The notes below the pieces were generated by a model. It saw only the letters and a program-made list of their open reading frames with translations, was not told the origin of the DNA and did no database searches. A DNA stretch of 64,000 nucleotides from an uncultured Spirochaetales bacterium (GTDB lineage Bacteria > Spirochaetota > Spirochaetia > Sphaerochaetales > Sphaerochaetaceae), in assembly GCA_944392695.1 (NCBI GenBank), contig CALXXN010000011.1, forward strand, positions 1 to 64,000. The letters are read 5' to 3'. A program made the translations under genes and the position numbers. Of this stretch, positions 42,942 through 51,619 are shown in pieces. Each line of letters begins with the position of its first letter. Positions within the stretch are counted from its first letter, which is position 1.

Positions 42942-44453
42942 ATGAAGAGACTTGCCGCGACACTCATCATCTTCTGCATAGCCGTGACGGCCTTTTGTGC
43001 CCAGGAGTTCACGACCATCGAGGACCTCAATGGCCATGACATCGGTGTCCAGACCGCCGTCCTTTATGAGGAGCTGATCCAGGACCGTGTCCCTGACACC
43101 ACGTTCCAGTACTACACGATGCCGAACGACATGATCCTGGCGCTCCAGTCTGGAAAGGTCGATGCCTATCTGATCGAGGAGGTCAGCTATGGTGTCCAGA
43201 AGAAGAACCATCCTGAGCTGACAGTGCTCGAGGAGCCTGCCGGCTACATCAATGCGACCTGTATCATCGGAGAGAACGAACGTCAGGACCGCCTCCTGTC
43301 TGAGCTCAACGCCTTCATCGCGGAAAGCCGTGAAAATGGAGTGCTTGATGAGCTTTATGATTACTGGATCACCGACTTCGACCCTGTCAACGACACTTGC
43401 GACACTACAGGCTTCACAGGGGAGAACGGCACGATCGCAGTTGCTGTCGAGGGAGGTTATGAACCTTTCTCCTTCATCAGCAATGGCCAGATCTCAGGCT
43501 TCGATGTCGACTTCATATGCCGCTTCGCACGCGCCTATGGTTACACACCGGTCTTCTACGAGGTCCCCTTCGAAGCAATCGCCCCTGGGGTTGAGAGCGG
43601 CCGCTATGACATAGGCATGAACATAGTCGTCAGTGCCGAGCGTAATGAGACAGGGACCCTGTCTGATGTCTATTACTCGACACCGATCCGCCTGGTCGTC
43701 ATGGGTGAGGACGAAGGTGGCATGGGCTTCTTCGCTTCTCTTGCGGAGAGCTTCAACAAGACCTTCCTCAGGGAAAACCGCTGGGAGCTCTTCCTCCAGG
43801 GTGCCGGTGTCACCTTGCTGATCACTGTCAGCTCGATCATCTGTGGAACCCTCCTTGGCTTCCTTGTCTTCATGCTGACACGTCATGGGGGGAGGGTGTC
43901 CAATGGAGTGACGAACTTCTTCCTCTGGCTAATCCACGGCATGCCGACGGTCCTGCTGTTGATGATCCTCTACTACATCATCTTCGGCAGCACATCGCTC
44001 AGTGGCACCTGGGTCTCTGTCGTTGGTTTCTCGCTCATGTTCGCCTGTTCGATGATCGACATGCTCCGTGTCGGTTGCAAGGCTGTAGGACGTGGCCAGC
44101 TCGAGGCGAGCCGCGCCATGGGCTACTCTGATGGGCAGAGCTTCTTCCGCATCATACTCCCACAGGCTGCGAACCACTTCCTTCCAATCTATAAGAACGA
44201 GGTCGTCACCCTGATCAAGGAGACATCGGTTGTCGGTTATATCGCCGTACTTGACCTTACAAAAATCAGCGACCTGGTACGTAGCCGCACCTATGAGGCC
44301 TTCTTCCCGCTGATTGCGACCGCCATCATGTACTTCATCCTCACAGCCATCCTCACAAGGATTGTCCGTCTTGTGGCTGACAAGATCGATCCCAAGAGGA
44401 GGAAGAAGGACAAGATCCTGAAGGGCATCGACGTCGGAGACGATGAGGAGTGA
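42942..44453 (+). CDS. Amino-acid binding protein/permease fusion with lobe-swapped SBP
   Basis: 503 residues in one chain. After a signal sequence (LAATLIIFCIAVTAFC), residues 25-135 read as the second half of an SBP_bac_3 domain (TIEDLNGHDIGVQTAV, LQSGKVDAYLIEEVSYG, SRENGVLDELYDYWI). Residues 145-260 are the first half (VAVEGGYEPFSFISNGQISG, YTPVFYEVPFEAIAPGVESG). The His/Glu-type permease follows (FLQGAGVTLLITVSSIICGT; EAA-like loop LEASRAMGYSDGQSFFRII). The order of lobes is therefore reversed relative to free binding proteins. Coupled to the ATPase gene upstream. Substrate is probably a polar amino acid. Confidence 0.88.
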   Translation: MKRLAATLIIFCIAVTAFCAQEFTTIEDLNGHDIGVQTAVLYEELIQDRVPDTTFQYYTMPNDMILALQSGKVDAYLIEEVSYGVQKKNHPELTVLEEPAGYINATCIIGENERQDRLLSELNAFIAESRENGVLDELYDYWITDFDPVNDTCDTTGFTGENGTIAVAVEGGYEPFSFISNGQISGFDVDFICRFARAYGYTPVFYEVPFEAIAPGVESGRYDIGMNIVVSAERNETGTLSDVYYSTPIRLVVMGEDEGGMGFFASLAESFNKTFLRENRWELFLQGAGVTLLITVSSIICGTLLGFLVFMLTRHGGRVSNGVTNFFLWLIHGMPTVLLLMILYYIIFGSTSLSGTWVSVVGFSLMFACSMIDMLRVGCKAVGRGQLEASRAMGYSDGQSFFRIILPQAANHFLPIYKNEVVTLIKETSVVGYIAVLDLTKISDLVRSRTYEAFFPLIATAIMYFILTAILTRIVRLVADKIDPKRRKKDKILKGIDVGDDEE

Positions 44454-44473
44454 ACCTCATCAGTGAGCTGCAT

Positions 44474-44507
44474 AGGGACGTATCCGTGGTGGGTGCGTCC
44501 CTTTTTT
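44474..44507 (+). terminator. Terminator after the amino-acid importer
   Basis: AGGGACG ... CGTCCCT with a 15-base loop and six T residues, 20 bases after the permease stop. Confidence 0.85.
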
Positions 44508-44538
44508 GACATTCTGACTGAAACTGGATAGAATGTCA
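44507..44538. repeat. 9-bp inverted repeat before the carboxyltransferase
   Basis: TGACATTCT at 44507 and AGAATGTCA at 44530, perfect, 14 bases apart. It follows the terminator and contains the ATG of a 46-codon open frame, so it may be an operator or a second hairpin. Confidence 0.6.
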
Positions 44539-44673
44539 GAAAAGAATTGGAAAGTCCGCTCATACAAGGACGTGATCAAGACATTTGGCCTCGACAACTT
44601 GTTGGAGGCAGGAGAAAGACATGCAGGAGAAATGCACAAGGCTCCTGGAGAGCCGCAAGACAAGAAGTGCTGA
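44533..44673 (+). CDS. Possible 46-residue upstream open frame
   Basis: ATG 44533 opens MSEKNWKVRSYKDVIKTFGL followed by DNLLEAGERHAGEM and ends at 44673, overlapping the carboxyltransferase start in another frame. No ribosome site is visible and no family recognised. It could be a leader peptide or a remnant. Confidence 0.25.
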   Translation: MSEKNWKVRSYKDVIKTFGLDNLLEAGERHAGEMHKAPGEPQDKKC

Positions 44674-46087
44674 TGAGGCCGCCCGCCATGCGGCCAAGTA
44701 CCAGGACAGGTTGAGCCCCCGTGCCCGCCTGGAGCATCTTTTCGATGATGGCCGTTACATGGAGTTCGGCACACTTGGCAAGGGACCGACAGGTGGTGAG
44801 GGGGACTGTGTCATCACAGCTGTCGGACGGGTCGCAGGGCGTACCGTTTATGCCTATTGCCAGGACTATACACAGATGGGTGGTTCCCTTGGTGCCATGC
44901 AGGCCCAGAAGATCAGCCAGCTGCAGGAGAAGGCCTTGAAGGCAGGTTGCCCGATCATCGCCCTCCTTGAAAGTGGTGGCGCACGTATCCAGGAGGGTGT
45001 TGGTTCCCTCGATGGTTATGGCAGGATCTTCTCGATGAACGTCAAAAGTTCCGGACGCATACCCCAGCTCGCCATCGTCTTCGGCGCCTGTGCTGGTGGT
45101 GCTTCTTATTCCCCGGCCCTGATGGACTTCATCATCACGGTCCGCGGCCGCTCAAGGATGTTCATCACAGGTCCTGATGTCATCAAGACCGTGGTGGGTG
45201 AGACTGTCCAGGCAGAAGAGCTTGGCGGGGCTTCTGTCCTCGGCTCGAAGAGCGGTGTCTCCCATTTCACTGCGGAGGATGAGGATGGGGCGATCGCCAC
45301 AGCCAAGGCGATCCTCTCATACCTGGGCCAGCCTATGGCTCCTGGCAAGGCCCCTGTCGTCAAGGAAGGTGATTGGGACTTCCTCCCTGAGGTCCCCAAC
45401 CGCGCTTATGACATGCACCAGGTTGTTGAAAAGGTCTTCGACCAGGGTTCGATACTTGAATACCAGAAGGACTGGGGCCGTAACGCCATGACAGCCTTCG
45501 CCCGCCTGAATGGCCGGGCTGTGGCTGTTGTCGCCAACCAGCCTGCCTTCATGGCTGGTTGCATCGACATCGACGCCTCTGACAAGATGAGCCGCTTCAT
45601 CCGGATGGCAGATGCCTTCGGCCTGCCCATCATCACCTTCGTCGACACACCGGGCTACCTGCCTGGGGTCAAGCAGGAGCATGATGGCATCATCCGCCAT
45701 GGCGCCAAGCTGCTTTATGCTTATGCCGAAGCTGTGAATCCAAGGATCACCGTCATCGTCCGCAAGGCCTATGGTGGTGCCTACATCGCAATGGGAAGCA
45801 AGGCAATCGGTGCGGATGCCGTCTTCGCCTATCCCTTCGCAGAGGTCGCGGTCATGGGCGCTGAGGCAGCTGTCAAGATTGTCCGCAAGAAGGACCTGGC
45901 CGCAGGTGCGGATGCCGCGGCACTCGCAGATGAGTACCGCAACGAGGTCATGAATCCTTCGTTCTCCGCCCATATGGACCTGATTGATGAGCTGATCGTC
46001 CCATCTGAGACAAGGGACCGCCTGATCATGTCCCTGTCCACGCTCTGTGCGGCAAAGCCAGGAGAGCACGGCAACATCCCTCTTTGA
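44621..46087 (+). CDS. Biotin-dependent acyl-CoA carboxyltransferase/decarboxylase subunit
   Basis: About 488 residues of the PccB/methylmalonyl-CoA decarboxylase alpha family, transferring CO2 between biotin and an acyl-CoA. Conserved elements are LLESGGARIQEGV, FGACAGGASYSPALMDFI, FITGPDVIKTVVGE, DTPGYLPGVKQEHDGIIRHG, RKAYGGAYIAMGSK and AEVAVMGAEAAVKI. ATG 44621 follows CAGGAG. No biotin carrier, biotin carboxylase or membrane subunits are next to it, so partner genes must be elsewhere. Acyl-CoA specificity is not readable by eye. Confidence 0.92.
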   Translation: MQEKCTRLLESRKTRSADEAARHAAKYQDRLSPRARLEHLFDDGRYMEFGTLGKGPTGGEGDCVITAVGRVAGRTVYAYCQDYTQMGGSLGAMQAQKISQLQEKALKAGCPIIALLESGGARIQEGVGSLDGYGRIFSMNVKSSGRIPQLAIVFGACAGGASYSPALMDFIITVRGRSRMFITGPDVIKTVVGETVQAEELGGASVLGSKSGVSHFTAEDEDGAIATAKAILSYLGQPMAPGKAPVVKEGDWDFLPEVPNRAYDMHQVVEKVFDQGSILEYQKDWGRNAMTAFARLNGRAVAVVANQPAFMAGCIDIDASDKMSRFIRMADAFGLPIITFVDTPGYLPGVKQEHDGIIRHGAKLLYAYAEAVNPRITVIVRKAYGGAYIAMGSKAIGADAVFAYPFAEVAVMGAEAAVKIVRKKDLAAGADAAALADEYRNEVMNPSFSAHMDLIDELIVPSETRDRLIMSLSTLCAAKPGEHGNIPL

Positions 46088-46112
46088 GGAATACTCATCT
46101 CCATATGACATG

Positions 46113-46136
46113 CAGGCCATCCGGAAGGATGGCCTG
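46113..46136 (+). terminator. Terminator after the carboxyltransferase
   Basis: CAGGCCATCC-GGAA-GGATGGCCTG, a perfect ten-bp stem followed by TGTTCTTT. Confidence 0.85.
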
Positions 46137-46207
46137 TGTTCTTTAGCCCATTTCCTCTGGCACACGGTTCACACGGACAGGGGCTTTCGTGCTATCCTCC
46201 TTTCCAG

Positions 46208-46651
46208 ATGGACAAGCACTACAGGATTGGTCAGCTCGCAGCCCTTACAGGGCTGACGCAACGCACTATCCGTTATTATGATGAGCTGGGGCTCTTGAAG
46301 ACACATGACCGCACCCAGGGTGGACAGAGGCTCTATTCAGATGCCGATTTGATTTACATCAAGCGCATCATGGAGCTCAAGGCGCTTTCGTTCTCACTCG
46401 ATGAGATCTCCCATATCATAAGACTTGGTGATGAGGATGAGAGCGGTGAGAAACGCCGGTCTGCGCTTCTTGAAGGCTACAAGGCCAAGCTTGAAGCTGC
46501 CTTGGAGAAGCGACGCCGCCTGGACGAGGAAGTGGAAAGCCTTGAATGGCATGTCAGGCAGCTTGAGGGGAGCGTGGGCTTCAAGGAATGCCCTGGCAGC
46601 CTCTGCCAGAGCTGTTCCTTCAAAGCAGGCTGTTCGTTCAGGGAAGGCTGA
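46208..46651 (+). CDS. MerR-family regulator with a C-terminal cysteine cluster
   Basis: 147 residues. The N-terminal winged helix is YRIGQLAALTGLTQRTIRYY followed by DELGLLKTHDRTQGGQRLYS, then a coiled coil (EGYKAKLEAALEKRRRLDEE). The last residues hold Cys in the pattern CPGSLCQSCSFKAGC, that is C-x4-C-x2-C-x5-C, reminiscent of the SoxR iron-sulfur cluster but with different spacing; redox or metal sensing is therefore inferred. ATG 46208 is preferred; no ribosome site is visible upstream. Its stop overlaps the convergent TIM-barrel gene by 14 bp. Confidence 0.88.
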   Translation: MDKHYRIGQLAALTGLTQRTIRYYDELGLLKTHDRTQGGQRLYSDADLIYIKRIMELKALSFSLDEISHIIRLGDEDESGEKRRSALLEGYKAKLEAALEKRRRLDEEVESLEWHVRQLEGSVGFKECPGSLCQSCSFKAGCSFREG

Positions 46652-47453
46652 CAAGCTTGTCCATCACAGCCAGTGAGAGCTTCACTGCATCCTCCTTCAG
46701 ATCCTCAGGCAGGTGCTGGGTGAAGAACATGCACTCATAACATATCGCACCAGGGTAGGCCACTTCATGGAAGGCCTGCATCACATCCTCCCACCTGATG
46801 CTTCCAAAGAAGGGCAGCAGGTGCTGGTCTTCGATGCCATTGTTGTCAGCGATGTGGGTCGCGATGAGGCGTGGGCCATAGGCTCTTATCTCAGAAGCCA
46901 CATCAAGCCCCCTCATGTGGGCATGTCCTGTGTCGAGGCAGATGCCGAAGCAATCTGGATCCAGCTCGTCGAGTATCGCATTGAGATCGCTTGAAGTTGA
47001 AACCTCCTCCTTGCGCTCCATGTTCTCAATCGCGATCTTCGAACCTGTGCCCTTGACCAGCGGGGTGAGCGCCTCCATGTACCTGATATTGTCATCAACA
47101 GTACCGTCTATTGGATGGACTGTTATGGCTTTGACTCCGAGCCTGACAGAGTAGGAGATGGCACTGGCTATGAGCCTGTCCATCTCCTCCTTCTTTGTCC
47201 CCTGGTGGCATAAGTAGGAAGGGAAGTAGGGGGCATGGGACTGGACATAGTCAAGTCCATGCTCATCCTTCAAGTCCTCCAGCTTCCTGATATAAGCCTC
47301 GTCAACGTTGTGATGAGGATTCATCATCTCGCAGAAGTTCAGGTCCAAGGCCTTCCATCCCCAGGAGGCGAGACGTGGGATGACGCTTGTCATCGGCAGT
47401 TTCGCCCCCTGGCGGGTGAATGAGATCAGGTTGGTGCTAGTCGCCTTGACGTT
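46638..47453 (-). CDS. Sugar phosphate isomerase/epimerase (TIM barrel)
   Basis: AP-endonuclease-2 family TIM-barrel protein of about 271 residues. Metal-binding and catalytic segments are YVQSHAPYFPSYL, KAITVHPIDG, KIAIENMERK, CFGICLDTGHAHM and IATHIADNNG. It probably isomerises an imported sugar or its phosphate. ATG 47453 lies inside the end of the binding-protein gene (17-base overlap), so it is the last gene of the Ugp-like operon. Further upstream in-frame ATGs would extend it through the binding-protein frame and are rejected. Confidence 0.85.
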   Translation of the reverse strand, partial: NVKATSTNLISFTRQGAKLPMTSVIPRLASWGWKALDLNFCEMMNPHHNVDEAYIRKLEDLKDEHGLDYVQSHAPYFPSYLCHQGTKKEEMDRLIASAISYSVRLGVKAITVHPIDGTVDDNIRYMEALTPLVKGTGSKIAIENMERKEEVSTSSDLNAILDELDPDCFGICLDTGHAHMRGLDVASEIRAYGPRLIATHIADNNGIEDQHLLPFFGSIRWEDVMQAFHEVAYPGAICYECMFFTQHLPEDLKEDAVKLSLAVMDKLVSLP

Positions 47454-48768
47454 CATTGTAATCATCCAGGTAGCCATTGATTTCGGAAGCAAGGGAGGCG
47501 ACTGTCTGCCCGACATCACCATTTCCTTCCAGGAGGGACCTGATCGAGCTTTGGAAGGAATAGTAGACCTGGTATGCGTTGGGGATCCAGAGTCCAGTCA
47601 CGGCAGGGTTGGATGCCAGCAGCTGTTCACTTGCGACTGCGAAGAGCGGGTTTTCCTGACAGTGGGCGATGTAATCAGCATTCTCATAAGTGGCCTTGTT
47701 GACTGGCAGGTAGCCTGTCGCGACATGCCACTGGAGCTGGGCCTCCTCGCTTGTCAGGTACTTCATGAAGGTCCATACGGCATCCTCCGTGGCCTGGTCC
47801 TTGTGGAAGGTGAAGAGGGCGCCTCCTCCAAGGTTGACCCCTCCTGTGGCATCCTCATCGACCATTGGTACTGGTGCCACGCCAAGCTCGAAACGCCCAC
47901 CTATGGCTTCAAGCACGCTGGTCAGGTTGCTGGTGCTTGCGAACATCGAGGCTGTGCGTCCAGCCGCGAATTCCGCCGAGATGCCGCTTGTGAGATTGGA
48001 CAGGCCTCCTGTCTCATAAAGCGCCTTCCATTTTCCGAGGAAGGCGGCAAGGGTGCCTTCCTCATCGAAGAGGACCCTTGTGGGCGTGCCTTCATGGCCA
48101 TTGGCCATGTCCGTGAGGTAGCTCAGCCCATGCTGCATGCCTATGAAGGCGCATAGCTCATATGTTGTCGGAACTCCTGCGACCGCATAACGTGTGACAG
48201 TCCCGTTCTCGTTCCTCTGCACGAGATGCGGGGCTGCTGCGATCAGGTCGTCCAAGGTCCGTGGGGCTTCAAGACCTGCCTCGTCGAAGGCGGTCTTGTT
48301 GTAATAGAAGAGCAGGGTGGAGGCGTTGAATGGAAGTCCTATGACCTTGCCCTGGTAGCGCATGCTCTCAAGCGCATGGTCAAGGATGAAGGAGAGGTCC
48401 TCACCATGGTCCGTTGCCAGGTCCTCCACATAGTAGATCCCATCATATGAGGCCATGTCGACGACCCCGGTCGAGTCGAGCTGTACAAGGTCGGGAAGTT
48501 CATCGACATCCCCTGCCTGGGCGACGGTGCGCACCTTTGTCAGGGTGTCGTTCGCACTGCCTTGGTAGATCGCTTCGACCCTGATGCCCTCCTGGGCGCC
48601 GATGGTCTCGTTGAAGTTGGAGACCAGGGCATCAGCCGCCTCCCCGAGGGCCCCACTGTTGCTGTGCCACCAGGTGATCCTGGTGATGCCATCATCCTCT
48701 GCCGTCCCTCCAGCAGCGAGGCTGAAGGCGGTCATGAGTCCAAGTAGCGTGATGAGTATCCTGCGCAT
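47437..48768 (-). CDS. Sugar/glycerol-phosphate binding protein (UgpB-like)
   Basis: 443 residues. Signal peptide ILITLLGLMTAFSLA followed by AGGTAEDDG, no lipobox Cys. Family 1 binding-protein features are ITRITWWHSNSGALGEAADA, VEAIYQGSANDTLTKVRTVA and STLLFYYNKTAFDEAGLEAP. The latter two resemble UgpB, so glycerol-3-phosphate esters are one candidate, but the neighbouring isomerase points to a sugar. It is ten bases after the permease gene. No hairpin follows, unlike the other binding-protein genes. Confidence 0.9.
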   Translation of the reverse strand: MRRILITLLGLMTAFSLAAGGTAEDDGITRITWWHSNSGALGEAADALVSNFNETIGAQEGIRVEAIYQGSANDTLTKVRTVAQAGDVDELPDLVQLDSTGVVDMASYDGIYYVEDLATDHGEDLSFILDHALESMRYQGKVIGLPFNASTLLFYYNKTAFDEAGLEAPRTLDDLIAAAPHLVQRNENGTVTRYAVAGVPTTYELCAFIGMQHGLSYLTDMANGHEGTPTRVLFDEEGTLAAFLGKWKALYETGGLSNLTSGISAEFAAGRTASMFASTSNLTSVLEAIGGRFELGVAPVPMVDEDATGGVNLGGGALFTFHKDQATEDAVWTFMKYLTSEEAQLQWHVATGYLPVNKATYENADYIAHCQENPLFAVASEQLLASNPAVTGLWIPNAYQVYYSFQSSIRSLLEGNGDVGQTVASLASEINGYLDDYNERQGD

Positions 48769-48778
48769 CTTATCCTCC

Positions 48779-49594
48779 TCATGTGTTCATGTAGCCTTGA
48801 CGCAGGGCTTCCATGATCCGCTTCCTCATCGCTATGAAGGTGATGAGGAAGGGGATGAATACGATGATGATCGCGGCGAAGACCGGGCCAAGGTCTAGGC
48901 TTTCCGCGTAACCAAGCATTGTGATTCCAATCTGCACGGTCCTCTTGGCAGGTGAGTTCGTGACAATCAGGGGCCAGAGGTAGCTGTTGAACATGCTGAC
49001 AAAGCCTTGTAGCAGGAAGGTCGAGATCACGGCACGGCTGAGCGGGACCAGTATGTGGACGGAATAGTCCCAATCCCCCGTGCCATCCATCAAGGCGCTT
49101 TCATGAATAGAGGTGGGGATCGAACGCATGAAAGCGGTCAGCATGATGATCTGGCTTGCTCCAAGCAGGCTGGTCGAGATAATGCCTATATAACTGTCCA
49201 GCAGGTGCAGGTCCTGGATCAGCTGGTAGTTGCCTGACAGGAGGAGGTCACCTGGTATGAACAATGTCAGCACGATGGCGAGGTAGGCCGCCTTCGAGAA
49301 GCGGAAACGGAAATGCGAGAAGGCGTAAGCGGCCAGGAAGGCCACGAGTGACCTGATGGTCGTAGACAGCAAGCCTGTCACCAGCGAGTTCATGATATAC
49401 GTCGGGAACCAGCCCTGGGTGAGCACACGGGTGTAATTGCCCCATCTCCACTGTGAGGGGAGGAAGGGGGCCGGGGAGGTCGCGAAATCCGCTGGAGCGA
49501 AGAAGGAGGCCATCAGCGCATAAGCGAAGGGGAAGAGCACGATGAGCGCTAGCATGCCTGCAAGGATGGCCATGATGAACCTACTTGTCCGCAT
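48779..49594 (-). CDS. ABC permease (UgpE-like)
   Basis: 271 residues with first helix FIMAILAGMLALIVLFPFAYAL, periplasmic FFAPADFATSPAPFLPSQW and the EAA loop HESALMDGTGDWDYSVHILV. ATG 49594 overlaps the previous permease gene by 14 bases. It pairs with the gene at 49581. Ends in MRKRIMEALRQGYMNT. Confidence 0.9.
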   Translation of the reverse strand: MRTSRFIMAILAGMLALIVLFPFAYALMASFFAPADFATSPAPFLPSQWRWGNYTRVLTQGWFPTYIMNSLVTGLLSTTIRSLVAFLAAYAFSHFRFRFSKAAYLAIVLTLFIPGDLLLSGNYQLIQDLHLLDSYIGIISTSLLGASQIIMLTAFMRSIPTSIHESALMDGTGDWDYSVHILVPLSRAVISTFLLQGFVSMFNSYLWPLIVTNSPAKRTVQIGITMLGYAESLDLGPVFAAIIIVFIPFLITFIAMRKRIMEALRQGYMNT

Positions 49595-50444
49595 AATGCA
49601 CACTCCTCTTGTCGACAATCATCGAAAGCCCTGTGATGATGGCTGCGACCAGGAATGTCAGCACGGCGACAGCGGAGGCTGTCCCATGGTTCGAGTTCCT
49701 GAACGCTTCGATGTAATAGTAGTAGACCAGTGTCTGGGTCGATCGGAACGGGCCTCCTTCTGTCATGACCATGATGGGGGCTGAGATCAGCAGGGCGTCT
49801 TTGATCGAGATGAACAAGATGAAGAAGATCGTAGGCGAGGCGAGGGGGAGCTTGATTCTTGTCAGGACCTTCCATTCGCCAGCCCCGTCAAGGCGTGCGG
49901 CTTCGATTGGCGCCTTGTCCAGGTTCCTCATGGCTGCCAGGAGCAGCAGGTAGTCCAGCCCGAAATCCAGGAAGATCCCCAGGATCACGACCGATGTCAT
50001 TGCCGCACCTGCATCGTTCGTCCATTGCACGTCGACCCCGATCAGGCGGTTGACGATGCCGATCCCTGGGCGGTACATGTATTTGAAGACCAGGGCCATG
50101 CTGCTCATGCCCATGGCCATTGGCAGCATGAACATGGTCTGGTAGACGCTGTTGAGCTTCGTCTGCCGTTCTGTCAACACGACCGCAAGGAGTATCAGGA
50201 CAAGGTTCAGTGGAACGAAGAAGACCATGAAGCGGAAGGTGTTCCAGAGGCTCTGTATGAAGATCTGGTTGTCCAAGAGGCCTGCATAGTTCCCCAGTCT
50301 GGCGAATGAGCCAAGCGAGCCATCAAGCCTCACGTTGAAGAATGATGAGACTATGGCCTTGATGAAGGGTGCGTATGTGAATACCAGCGCCAGCAAGATG
50401 GCTGGTGCGAGCAGCAAGTAAGGCTTGAACCTGGCTTTGATCAC
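49581..50444 (-). CDS. ABC permease (UgpA-like)
   Basis: About 287 residues. First helix YLLLAPAILLALVFTYAPFI and EAA loop IEAARLDGAGEWKVLTRIKL. The start is uncertain: GTG 50444 gives MIKARFKPYLLLAP, the usual length before helix one; an open frame extends to a TTG at 50480, but that TTG is part of a TTGACA-like sequence that could be a promoter. Leading gene of the Ugp-like operon (permease, permease, binding protein, isomerase), without ATPase. Confidence 0.87.
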   Translation of the reverse strand: MIKARFKPYLLLAPAILLALVFTYAPFIKAIVSSFFNVRLDGSLGSFARLGNYAGLLDNQIFIQSLWNTFRFMVFFVPLNLVLILLAVVLTERQTKLNSVYQTMFMLPMAMGMSSMALVFKYMYRPGIGIVNRLIGVDVQWTNDAGAAMTSVVILGIFLDFGLDYLLLLAAMRNLDKAPIEAARLDGAGEWKVLTRIKLPLASPTIFFILFISIKDALLISAPIMVMTEGGPFRSTQTLVYYYYIEAFRNSNHGTASAVAVLTFLVAAIITGLSMIVDKRSVHYADK

Positions 50445-50484
50445 GCGCCGAAGATAGCGCAAAGGGCGGTGTCTTGTCAAACAA

Positions 50485-50503
50485 TTCTTTCTAAAAGAAA
50501 GAA
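50485..50503. promoter_or_regulatory. Palindrome in the divergent intergenic region
   Basis: TTCTTTCT-AAA-AGAAAGAA, perfect 8-bp arms, between the Ugp-like operon and the nucleotidyltransferase. It sits 40-60 bp upstream of the permease start and is a candidate operator. Confidence 0.5.
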
Positions 50504-50639
50504 ATATTACGAAATATAAGTTTACGTCAACTTTTTCTGCGTGAACTTTTGAGGTAGATGGTGAAATCCTTGTGCGATCCTCTGTCCTTTTGCCTTTTTT
50601 GGCGGTAGAATGGAGGCAGATCCCAAAAGGAGAACAGTT

Positions 50640-51551
50640 ATGAAACCAACTCTTTTAGTCCTCGCCGCCGGCATGGGGAGCCGCTACGGTGGTGTGAAGC
50701 AGATTGATGCTGTCGGTATGCACAATGAGACACTTCTCGATTTCGGTGTCTATGATGCCCTCAAGGCTGGATATGGACGTGTTGTCTTCATCATCCGCCG
50801 CGATATCGAAGCTGACTTCCGTGAGCGCCTCTTCGACCGCATCGCACGCAACATGGATGCTGACTATGTATTCCAGTCCCTCGACTCACTCCTGACACCG
50901 GAGCAGGTCGCTGCCGCTGCTGAGCGCAAGAAGCCCTGGGGCACGATCCACGCACTCCTGTGCGCCAAGGATGCTGTGAAGACACCTTTCACCGTCATCA
51001 ACGCTGATGACTACTATGGACGCACCGCATACCAGGACATGGGCGCCTACCTCTCTGGACTGACCAATGAGTCCACAGAGCACGCAATGGTTGGTTATGT
51101 CCTCGAGAACACGATGAGCAAGTCTGGTTCCGTCTCCCGTGGCATCTGCACCGTCAAGGACGGTTACCTCGCCTCAATGGAGGAGAACACGAAGATCGAG
51201 TACACCGCCGATGGTGGGATCGTATCCCATCTTGACAGGGGTGATGAGACGCTCACAGGCAAGGAAGTCGTCTCGATGAACTTCTTCGGCTTCACTCCAA
51301 GTGTCTTCGATTCCTTCACTGCCTACTGGGAGGACTTCATCAAGACCAACCTGACTTCCCCCAAGGCAGAGTGCCTCCTGCCTAACGCGGCTGGCAAGAT
51401 GGTCCAGGATGGACAGGGCACGATCAAGGTCCTCACTTCCCAGGAGCGCTGGTTCGGAATGACCTATCCAGAGGACAAGCAGATTGTCGTCGATGAGCTC
51501 AGGAAGAAGATCCAGACCCATTATTATCCAGAGAAGCTCTGGGAAAAATAA
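50640..51551 (+). CDS. Sugar nucleotidyltransferase family protein
   Basis: 303 residues of the NTP_transferase superfamily. It starts with LVLAAGMGSRYGGVKQIDAV, the nucleotide-binding signature, and has FTVINADDYYGRTAY with the metal-binding Asp pair. It presumably activates a sugar phosphate with NTP, but the substrate is not known. AAGGAG precedes the ATG. Monocistronic, with a strong terminator downstream. Confidence 0.88.
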   Translation: MKPTLLVLAAGMGSRYGGVKQIDAVGMHNETLLDFGVYDALKAGYGRVVFIIRRDIEADFRERLFDRIARNMDADYVFQSLDSLLTPEQVAAAAERKKPWGTIHALLCAKDAVKTPFTVINADDYYGRTAYQDMGAYLSGLTNESTEHAMVGYVLENTMSKSGSVSRGICTVKDGYLASMEENTKIEYTADGGIVSHLDRGDETLTGKEVVSMNFFGFTPSVFDSFTAYWEDFIKTNLTSPKAECLLPNAAGKMVQDGQGTIKVLTSQERWFGMTYPEDKQIVVDELRKKIQTHYYPEKLWEK

Positions 51552-51574
51552 GGAATCTGCCTTTGAATGCAAAG

Positions 51575-51598
51575 ACAGGGTGCCGAAGGGCACCCTGT
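51575..51598. terminator. Terminator between convergent genes
   Basis: ACAGGGTGCC-GAAG-GGCACCCTGT, a perfect ten-bp stem followed by TCTTGTC. It can also end the helicase transcript from the other side. Confidence 0.85.
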
Positions 51599-51619
51599 TC
51601 TTGTCATCATCAGGATAAT

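Noticed and set aside
42093-43211. Long minus-strand open frame of 372 codons
   Set aside because: It runs antisense across the end of the ABC ATPase and the start of the fusion protein, both clear genes; its translation has no family features.
45317-46165. Long minus-strand open frame of 282 codons
   Set aside because: Antisense to the carboxyltransferase, crosses its terminator, and shows no recognisable motif.
47380-48156. Plus-strand open frame of 258 codons
   Set aside because: Antisense to the UgpB-like binding protein and the isomerase; no ribosome site or family pattern.
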